The notes beneath the pieces were generated by a model. The model worked only from the letters and a program-made list of their open reading frames with translations. It was not told the DNA's origin and did not search any database. A stretch of DNA of 5,407 nucleotides from CAYGZL01 sp964354345 (GTDB lineage Bacteria; Chloroflexota; Anaerolineae; Anaerolineales; UBA4823), in the NCBI GenBank assembly GCA_964354345.1, contig CAYGZL010000014.1, positions 1 through 5,407 on the forward strand, given 5' to 3'. The position numbers and the translations under genes are program-made. Each line of letters starts with the position of its first letter. Positions within the stretch are counted from its first letter, which is position 1. Shown piece after piece: positions 1-4,215 of the stretch.

Positions 1-1413
1 CGCAGCGCGGAACAGCTCTCCCGCCTCGATCATCCCAACCTGCCGCGCGTCCTGGATTGGTTCAGCCTGCCGGAGCAAGGTCTGTATCTGGTGATGCGCT
101 ATATAGCGGGTGAAGAGCTGCAGAAACTGCTCGAGCAGCGCAGCGGAATGCCTTTTGCTGAGGCACAGGTCAAGGACTGGATTGGGCAGGTCTGCGAGGC
201 GTTGATCTACCTGCACAGCCAGGCGCCGCCGATCGTGCATGGCGATATCAAGCCAGCCAACCTGCGCATCACACCGGGAGGCCAGGTGGTGCTGGTGGAT
301 TTCGGTATTGCCAAGTCCTACAGCGTCAACCAGTTGACCGAGGCCACCGGTCGCGCTGGCACGACCGGCTACACCCCACCCGAACAGTACGGACAGGGGC
401 GGACGGATGCGCGCAGCGACATCTACTCGGTGGGAGCGACGCTGTATGCCTTATTGACTGGTGTGAAACCAGAGGACAGCACCGAACGCGTCGAAGAGGA
501 TAAGCTGAAACCGCCACGCACGCTCAACCCGGCTGTTGACCTGGCGCTGGACGCAGTGGTGATGAAAGCGATGGCGCTGTTCGCAAAAAACCGCTACCAG
601 AGTGCGAGTGAGTTGCTGGCCGCTTTGCGTGCCTGTACACGGAAGACTCCAGTAGCTGCGGCGCACCCTCCCACGCCTGGCATCCCGAAAGATGAACCTA
701 CCCTTCAGCGACCCGTGGTCGTCCCTCCGTTCAAAAGAGTCGATCCGGTTGAAACCAATGAGCTGAAGTTTAACCTCGCGGCTGGGGTAGAGATGATCTT
801 CAGGCACATACCGGCGGGCGGGTTTATCTTTGGCGATAATGCACAGAGGCTGCATCTGGACGAATATTGGTTGGGCAAATACCCGGTTAGCGTGGCTCAA
901 TTTACCGCCTTCGTCAAAGCGACGAGCTACAAGTGTGATCGACACGCCCTGCGGGATCTGAGGCAATATAGCAATCATCCGGTCAACAACGTTTCCTGGT
1001 TTGATGCCCAGGCCTTCTGCAAGTGGGCCAGCCAGGCGACCGGCAAAGCGATTCGGCTGCCGTCGGAGCAGGAGTGGGAGAAAGCCGCCCGCGGGACGGA
1101 TGGACGGAAATATCCTTGGGGCGAGCAGCAGCCGGATGGCAACTTATGCAACTTTACTTCAATATATAAAGACACCACACCGGTCGGGAAATTCAGCCCG
1201 GCTGGCGATAGTCCGTACGGCTGTGCAGATATGTCCGGGAATGTGTGGGAGTGGACTGCTACACCCTATGACGCAAGCAGTTATATCGTGCGCGGCGGTT
1301 CCTGGGACGATAATGCAGAGTTCGTGCGGTGCTCCTACCGCTGCTGGTATTATCCGGACAACCGTAACGACATTTACGGATTTCGTTGCGCCTGCTTACT
1401 TTCAAATGTTTGA
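1..1413 (+). CDS. Ser/Thr protein kinase - FGE-sulfatase fusion, DGR variable protein (5' partial)
   Basis: The reading frame is open from base 1, so the gene starts upstream; the ATG at 91 lies inside the kinase fold and is not the start. In window codon numbers, a kinase domain spans about 1-205: an early LDHPNLPRVLDWF segment, catalytic loop HGDIKPANL (80-88; Asp82, Lys84; Gly replaces the Arg of HRD), DFG (100-102), PPE (126-128, in place of APE) and DIYSVGATLYALLTG (about 140-154). The Gly-rich loop and ATP-binding Lys must lie before the window. A Pro-rich linker (about 205-262) has no membrane segment. An FGE-sulfatase/C-type-lectin-like domain (263-470) shows RLPSEQEWEKAARG (352-365), MSGNVWEW (411-418), RGGSW (431-435) and GFRCA (460-464). 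From recalled human FGE, the two catalytic cysteines would align with Asp437 and Val442, so ligand binding is likelier than formylglycine formation. The last codons are the DGR variable repeat. Phosphorylation substrate and ligand are unknown. Confidence 0.93.
   Translation, partial: RSAEQLSRLDHPNLPRVLDWFSLPEQGLYLVMRYIAGEELQKLLEQRSGMPFAEAQVKDWIGQVCEALIYLHSQAPPIVHGDIKPANLRITPGGQVVLVDFGIAKSYSVNQLTEATGRAGTTGYTPPEQYGQGRTDARSDIYSVGATLYALLTGVKPEDSTERVEEDKLKPPRTLNPAVDLALDAVVMKAMALFAKNRYQSASELLAALRACTRKTPVAAAHPPTPGIPKDEPTLQRPVVVPPFKRVDPVETNELKFNLAAGVEMIFRHIPAGGFIFGDNAQRLHLDEYWLGKYPVSVAQFTAFVKATSYKCDRHALRDLRQYSNHPVNNVSWFDAQAFCKWASQATGKAIRLPSEQEWEKAARGTDGRKYPWGEQQPDGNLCNFTSIYKDTTPVGKFSPAGDSPYGCADMSGNVWEWTATPYDASSYIVRGGSWDDNAEFVRCSYRCWYYPDNRNDIYGFRCACLLSNV
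1288..1403 (+). repeat. DGR variable repeat (VR)
   Basis: This 116-bp block aligns without gaps to 2927-3042 (constant offset 1639), with 100 identities. The 16 differences are at 1289, 1306, 1309, 1321, 1322, 1340, 1342, 1343, 1345, 1348, 1350, 1351, 1369, 1373, 1375 and 1395. Fourteen face an adenine in the template repeat; the exceptions are 1340 (T in TR, G here) and 1350 (C in TR, T here). It encodes residues 430-468 of the fusion protein. Diversified residues are V430, D436, D437, F441, R447, C448, W449, Y450, Y451, D457, I458, Y459 and C465. The scaffold residues RGGSW, CSY, PDNR and GFRCA are unchanged. Homology stops at 1403, ten bases before the stop codon ends. Confidence 0.97.
1376..1403 (+). 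other. Candidate initiation-of-mutagenic-homing (IMH) segment at the VR 3' end
   Basis: The last 28 bp of the VR are identical to the TR except for one base: 1376-1394 match completely, 1395 is C against A in the TR, and 1396-1403 match. In characterised DGRs the 3' end of the VR holds the IMH, where cDNA integration starts, and the TR copy (IMH*) differs by a few bases so that the template is not itself rewritten. The position and the single difference fit that role. Whether C1395 is an IMH/IMH* distinction or a mutated adenine cannot be decided from one VR. The function is inferred from position only. Confidence 0.5.
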
Positions 1414-1423
1414 GCTGGTTTCT

Positions 1424-1439
1424 AGGATTCTGGAATCCT
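1424..1439. other. Perfect hairpin 20 bp downstream of the VR (possible DGR homing hairpin)
   Basis: AGGATTC (1424-1430) and GAATCCT (1433-1439) are perfectly complementary. This gives a 6-bp stem with a CTGG tetraloop, or 7 bp with a 2-nt loop; T1423/G1440 and C1422/G1441 could extend the base. It lies just after the target gene's stop codon. In the Bordetella phage BPP-1 DGR a short cruciform-forming hairpin with a 4-nt loop sits just past the IMH and supports efficient retrohoming. Size and placement here are comparable, although the 20-bp spacing is longer than I recall for BPP-1. The structure is seen; the homing role is inferred. Confidence 0.5.
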
Positions 1440-1444
1440 GGGGG

Positions 1445-1482
1445 GTGCAGGGGGCTTTGCCCCCTGCACGAATCGATTTTTT
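1445..1482 (+). terminator. Strong GC-rich hairpin with T-run between target gene and RT
   Basis: GTGCAGGGGGC (1445-1455) pairs perfectly with GCCCCCTGCAC (1459-1469): an 11-bp stem with a TTT loop. Seven bases later comes a run of six T's (1477-1482). This looks like an intrinsic terminator that would insulate or attenuate RT expression from the kinase-FGE transcript. The gap before the T-run is longer than in a classic terminator, so termination may be inefficient. The hairpin also lies 41 bp past the VR, so it could act with the preceding hairpin in retrohoming. GC-rich palindromes of this kind can also be dispersed genomic repeats. Confidence 0.55.
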
Positions 1483-1494
1483 GAGCTGAAGCAT

Positions 1495-2541
1495 ATGGGT
1501 AGCAGTTATCAAGACCTGTGCGACTTAGAGAACCTGTACCTGGCATACCGTCGAGCGCGGCGCGGCAAGCGGGATAAAGAAATCGTGGCCAGATTCGAGC
1601 GCAATCTGGAGCTGGAACTGATCACTTTACAGGATGTATTGCTCAACCAGACCTATCTACCCGGATCATATACCAGTTTCTACAGAACCGAATCCAAGCG
1701 CCGATTGATATCCGCCGCACCTTTTCGCGACCGCGTAGTTCATCACGCACTGTTACAAATCATCGAACCGACATTCGAACGTGCTTTTATCTTTGATTCA
1801 TATGCCAACCGGAAAGGAAAGGGCACTCATCAGGCCCTGGATCGTTGCACGCAGTTCTTACGATCCAGTCAGTATGTTCTGCAATGCGATATCCGTCAAT
1901 TTTTTCCCAGCGTGGATCATGCAATTTTACGCACTGAACTCAACCGGCATATCTCAGATGAACAGGTGCTGTGGTTGTGCGATCAAATCCTGAACACCGG
2001 TATTGGCGTGCTCGCTGAGGTATATAAAATGCATTATTTCCCAGGCGATGATTTATTCGCCGGTCTGAGGCCGCGCGGATTACCCCTGGGAAACCTGACC
2101 TCTCAGTTCTGGGCGAATGTGTATCTGAATCCGCTCGATCAATTCATCAAACGCAACTTGAAGTACCGCCGTTATCTTCGATTCGTTGATGATTTCTTGC
2201 TCTTCGCAGACGAAAAATCCATCTTACACGCCTGGAAGAGCCAGATCATTCATTTCCTGATCGGCCTGCGTCTGACACTGCATGAAAATGCTGCTCAAAT
2301 ACGCCCGGTCGCTGAAGGTTTGCCATTTCTAGGTTTTATCGTCTTTCCTGATCATCGGCGCATCAAATCAATGCGTGGGCATACCTTCCAAAGACGGTTT
2401 CATCGGTTATTTCAACGCTACACCGCAGGATTGGTGGCATATGATGCCTTGGCAGCCTCGTTGCGCGGTTGGATCGCTCATGCCGAACATGGCGATACGT
2501 GGGCATTGCGTCAATCGATATTAAAACCTTTTCTTCTATAA
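1495..2541 (+). CDS. DGR reverse transcriptase
   Basis: A 348-residue RNA-directed DNA polymerase that copies TR RNA into cDNA while misincorporating at adenines. The N-terminus (ENLYLAYRRARRGKR, residues 12-26) is typical of group II-like DGR RTs. Visible RT motifs are KRRLISAAPFRDRVVHHAL (69-86), the first catalytic Asp in CDIRQFF (Asp132), GLPLGNLTSQFWANVYLNPLD (195-215), the active-site box FVDDF (230-234; Asp232 and Asp233), PFLGF (277-281) and a C-terminal SLRGWIAHA (322-330). LGNLTSQ has Ser-Gln where most RTs have a QG-type box; this is the recognised DGR signature linked to low fidelity at A. The box is FVDD rather than the more usual YVDD or YMDD. No maturase, endonuclease or protease domain follows. 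ATG 1495 is the first in-frame Met and suits the family's N-terminus; only a weak GAG (1483-1485) serves as ribosome site. The stop is 3 bp before avd, so the two are probably co-transcribed and coupled. Confidence 0.96.
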   Translation: MGSSYQDLCDLENLYLAYRRARRGKRDKEIVARFERNLELELITLQDVLLNQTYLPGSYTSFYRTESKRRLISAAPFRDRVVHHALLQIIEPTFERAFIFDSYANRKGKGTHQALDRCTQFLRSSQYVLQCDIRQFFPSVDHAILRTELNRHISDEQVLWLCDQILNTGIGVLAEVYKMHYFPGDDLFAGLRPRGLPLGNLTSQFWANVYLNPLDQFIKRNLKYRRYLRFVDDFLLFADEKSILHAWKSQIIHFLIGLRLTLHENAAQIRPVAEGLPFLGFIVFPDHRRIKSMRGHTFQRRFHRLFQRYTAGLVAYDALAASLRGWIAHAEHGDTWALRQSILKPFLL

Positions 2542-2544
2542 CTT

Positions 2545-2928
2545 ATGGTTGAAAAACAGTCGCCCATCTTTTCAAAAACCTACGATCTCATCCTGTGGCT
2601 GATCCCGGTATTGACCGCTTTTCCAAAGGATCAGAGGTTTCGATTGGCTGGCCGACTGGAAGACGCGGTATTTCGTCTTTACGATCATTTATTACAGGCG
2701 GCCTTTAGTCGAGAAAAACATTCATCAATAGCTCAGGCAGATCTGGAATTAGAACGCTTGCGAATGTTATTGCGTCTCTCCCAAGAGCTACACTTGATCA
2801 GCTTTAAACAATATGAACATGCCGCACGCCTGACCAGCGAGGTGGGTAAATTGCTGGGCGGGTGGTTAAAGACAATTACTACGACTACAGTGGGAGAAAG
2901 AACCACTGAGCGTGGGGGTGGGCAGTGA
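2545..2928 (+). CDS. avd: DGR accessory variability determinant (Avd), four-helix bundle
   Basis: A 127-residue, all-helical protein with no signal peptide or membrane segment. SKTYDLILWLIPVLTAFPK (10-28), RFRLAGRLEDAVFRLYDHLL (31-50), a third helix around LELERLRMLLRLSQEL (67-82) and a fourth around FKQYEHAARLTSEVGKLLGGW (87-107) give the four-helix pattern of bAvd. In the Bordetella phage system Avd forms a pentamer that binds the RT and structured TR RNA and is needed for cDNA synthesis. Length is normal for the family. The start lies 3 bp after the RT stop with no Shine-Dalgarno, suggesting translational coupling. After helix 4 the tail (about 108-127) is low-complexity, with four Thr in a row, two RTTE-like stretches and GGGQ. 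That DNA leads directly into the template repeat, and the stop codon (2926-2928) overlaps it by two bases, so the tail may be shaped by RNA function rather than protein function. Confidence 0.9.
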   Translation: MVEKQSPIFSKTYDLILWLIPVLTAFPKDQRFRLAGRLEDAVFRLYDHLLQAAFSREKHSSIAQADLELERLRMLLRLSQELHLISFKQYEHAARLTSEVGKLLGGWLKTITTTTVGERTTERGGGQ

Positions 2929-3042
2929 GCGCGGCGGTTCCTGGAACAATAATGCAGAGAACGTGCGGTGCTCCTACCTCAACAGGAACAATCCGGACAA
3001 CCGTAACAACAATAACGGATTTCGTTGCGCCTGATTACTTTC
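2927..3042 (+). repeat. DGR template repeat (TR)
   Basis: An invariant, non-coding template of 116 bp matching the VR at 1288-1403 with 100 identities. Of its 33 adenines, 14 differ in the VR. Read in the VR frame it encodes E-RGGSW-NNN-AEN-VRCSYL-N-R-NN-PDN-R-NNNN-GFRCA-stop. Twelve AAC/AAT codons are thus placed at binding-face positions; randomising both adenines of AAY gives access to many residues but no stop codon. Its order after RT and avd (VR-RT-avd-TR) differs from the BPP-1 order (VR-avd-TR-RT). The A of the avd stop codon (2928) is its first adenine, and the facing VR base (1289) is T. Confidence 0.96.
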
Positions 3043-3119
3043 TCCGTCTTGACCTGGCAGGATGCGAACGCTCTATGGAGACTCGCGCGCCATTGAAAGT
3101 AAGCCTTGCCCATTCCTGG

Positions 3120-3142
3120 CCGGCGCTGTTTACTGGCGCCGG
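3120..3142 (+). other. GC-rich hairpin in the TR 3' flank
   Basis: CCGGCGC (3120-3126) pairs with GCGCCGG (3136-3142) over 7 bp, plus a T3127/G3135 wobble, leaving a 7-nt loop. No T-run follows (GCGAATATAG), so it is not a standard intrinsic terminator. It could be a structural element of the TR RNA. The base pairing is visible; the role is unknown. Confidence 0.45.
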
Positions 3143-3156
3143 GCGAATATAGAAAA

Positions 3157-3196
3157 GCCTGTCCCCCTGCGGTATGATGAACGCATGGGGACAGGC
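3157..3196. repeat. 10-bp perfect inverted repeat with inner 4-bp stem
   Basis: GCCTGTCCCC (3157-3166) and GGGGACAGGC (3187-3196) are perfect inverse complements. Inside, TGCG (3168-3171) pairs with CGCA (3182-3185) after one C/T mismatch, leaving a 10-nt loop. On the + strand it is preceded by AAAA and followed by AAATGATG. It therefore resembles an intrinsic terminator only for minus-strand transcription, where TTTTC would follow, yet no minus-strand gene ends here. A TATGAT hexamer lies across the inner stem and loop. That arrangement suits an operator or RNA switch ahead of the radical SAM gene, or an end structure for the TR RNA. Confidence 0.5.
3173..3178 (+). promoter_or_regulatory. 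Possible -10 element for the radical SAM gene
   Basis: TATGAT differs from the TATAAT consensus at one base and lies 66 bp before the radical SAM ATG, inside the loop of the 3157-3196 inverted repeat. No convincing -35 hexamer sits 16-18 bp upstream, so support is weak. If used, transcription would begin near 3185 and give a leader of about 60 nt. Confidence 0.3.
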
Positions 3197-3243
3197 AAAT
3201 GATGACCTGATCAATCCAGCAGCAGCAATTGTACACTTACTCC

Positions 3244-4215
3244 ATGCAGATTCATCGTCTCGAATTCGAGGTCACTTACCGCTGCAACTCACGCTGCCAG
3301 CACTGCCAGGTGGGGGAAGGTAAGCGCCACACCCTCCCCGCCGTGATCGACCGTGACCTGGCGGTTGAGATCGTCCGCAAAGTCGCCCAGGCTCAAGCTC
3401 CCTTTGCCGTGATGACCTTTGGCGGCGAGCCGCTGCTCTATCCGCAGGTGGTCTGCGCCATCCACGAAGCGGCCATGCTGGCGGGCATCCCCAGGCGGGA
3501 GATCATCACCAACGCCGGGACGCCGCGCTCCGCAAAGCGCGCCAACGAAGTCGCACAGCGTCTGGCGAGCAGCGGGGTGATCGAGCTGTGCATCTCCGTG
3601 GATGCCTTCCACCAGGCGTACGTCCCACTGGAGATTGTGGAGCGCAATGTGCAGGCTTACATCGCCGCCGGCATTCCCCGCCTGGAGTGGAATCCGTGCT
3701 GGGTCGTCTCGGAGGAAGGAGACAATCCCTGGGATCAGAGAACGCGCGCCATCCTGGACCGGCTGGCGTACCTGCCGGTGCGTCGTGGGGAGGGCAATCG
3801 GCTGCAACCCATTGGCAGTGCGCAAAAATGGCTCAGTGAATACCTGCCGCCCAAACAGCCCCTGCCGGAAGGATCATGCGCGGATGTGCCTTACAGCAGC
3901 CGCCTCGACCAGATGACCAGCCTGGGAATCGCACCCAACGGCGATGCAACCATCTGCTTCGACTGGTCGATCGGAAACGCCGCCGACGAAGACATTCTCC
4001 AAATTATCGACCGGTATGATCCTGAGGCAATCCCGGAAGCGAAAGCGATTTTAGAGCAGGGTATGGCCGGATTAATCGAATACGCCCGAAAAGTGGGTGT
4101 ATCGCCCGATTCTGGCGGGTATTTTTCGATCTGCGACCTGTGTATCCAGCTCAGGCAGAAGATCCGGTTGGCGCAGTTGGCCGGTGACGGGATGCTTAAG
4201 CGGGAGGCCCGGTAA
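3244..4215 (+). CDS. Radical SAM protein with C-terminal SPASM/twitch-like cysteines, substrate unknown
   Basis: A 323-residue protein counted from ATG 3244. The motif CNSRCQHC gives Cys14, Cys18 and Cys21 (CX3CX2C), which bind the [4Fe-4S] cluster that cleaves S-adenosylmethionine. GGEPLL (60-65) is the SAM-binding GGE motif; EIITNAG (around 85-91) and CISVDAFH (around 118-125) continue the radical SAM barrel. C-terminal cysteines at 212, 238 (in GDATICFDW) and 297/300 (CDLC) suggest an auxiliary Fe-S cluster in a short SPASM or twitch-like domain, as in enzymes that modify peptides or carry out related oxidations. No precursor peptide gene is visible nearby. A TTG at 3229 would add five residues (MYTYS); I prefer the ATG because the first strand, LEFEVTYRC, follows it at normal spacing. 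Neither start has a Shine-Dalgarno. An ATG-ATG-ACC-TGA mini-frame lies at 3199-3210. The 3' end overlaps the convergent esterase. No link to the DGR is evident. Confidence 0.88.
   Translation: MQIHRLEFEVTYRCNSRCQHCQVGEGKRHTLPAVIDRDLAVEIVRKVAQAQAPFAVMTFGGEPLLYPQVVCAIHEAAMLAGIPRREIITNAGTPRSAKRANEVAQRLASSGVIELCISVDAFHQAYVPLEIVERNVQAYIAAGIPRLEWNPCWVVSEEGDNPWDQRTRAILDRLAYLPVRRGEGNRLQPIGSAQKWLSEYLPPKQPLPEGSCADVPYSSRLDQMTSLGIAPNGDATICFDWSIGNAADEDILQIIDRYDPEAIPEAKAILEQGMAGLIEYARKVGVSPDSGGYFSICDLCIQLRQKIRLAQLAGDGMLKREAR

Larger units (their letters stand above)
1288..3042 (+). other. Complete DGR cassette: VR - RT - Avd - TR
   Basis: All four core parts are present, collinear on one strand and without frame damage: the VR inside the kinase-FGE gene, the RT, avd and the TR. 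VR and TR start positions are 1639 bp apart. The DGR signature in the RT, the adjoining Avd and the adenine-biased VR/TR mismatches each support the call independently. RT and avd are less GC-rich than the flanks: 25 of 60 bases are G or C at 1621-1680, against 42 of 60 at 3421-3480 in the radical SAM gene. This is compatible with the module having a history separate from its neighbours. No integrase, transposase or phage gene is visible. Confidence 0.95.
3043..3228 (+). ncRNA. TR 3' flank: non-coding, probably part of the structured TR RNA and upstream leader of next gene
   Basis: These 186 bp lie between the TR and the radical SAM gene and contain no credible gene. In the Bordetella phage DGR the RNA downstream of the TR (spacer) folds, binds RT-Avd and provides the cDNA priming site, so the first part of this stretch is the natural candidate for the same role. 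Two hairpins stand out, at 3120-3142 and 3157-3196. Transcript boundaries cannot be read from the sequence. A possible -10 element at 3173-3178 suggests that the right-hand part belongs to the next gene. Confidence 0.4.

Noticed and set aside
91..93. ATG at 91 as the start of the kinase-FGE gene
   Set aside because: The frame is open back to base 1 and encodes kinase N-lobe sequence (LDHPNLPRVLDWF) before it, so this Met is internal.
451..978. 175-residue antisense open frame under the kinase-FGE gene
   Set aside because: High-GC antisense shadow with no recognisable domain and no ribosome site.
1001..1489. 162-residue open frame overlapping the FGE domain and the post-VR hairpins
   Set aside because: It is a shifted-frame shadow of the well-supported kinase-FGE gene and reads through the hairpin region.
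1495..2541. Group II intron or retron origin for the RT
   Set aside because: There is no maturase or HNH domain, no intron RNA boundary and no msr/msd; the SQ signature, Avd and VR/TR pair identify a DGR.
3049..3079. TTGACC ... TATGGA as a promoter downstream of the TR
   Set aside because: The spacing is 19 bp and the -10 match is poor; too weak to report as a feature.
2925..3152. 75-residue GTG-started open frame across the TR
   Set aside because: It runs over the TR in a different frame from the VR coding frame, resembles no protein, and the TR is explained as non-coding template.
3229..4215. Radical SAM gene as part of the DGR
   Set aside because: Radical SAM proteins are not known DGR components. 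It is separated by 186 bp, may have its own promoter, and its base composition is unlike that of RT and avd.
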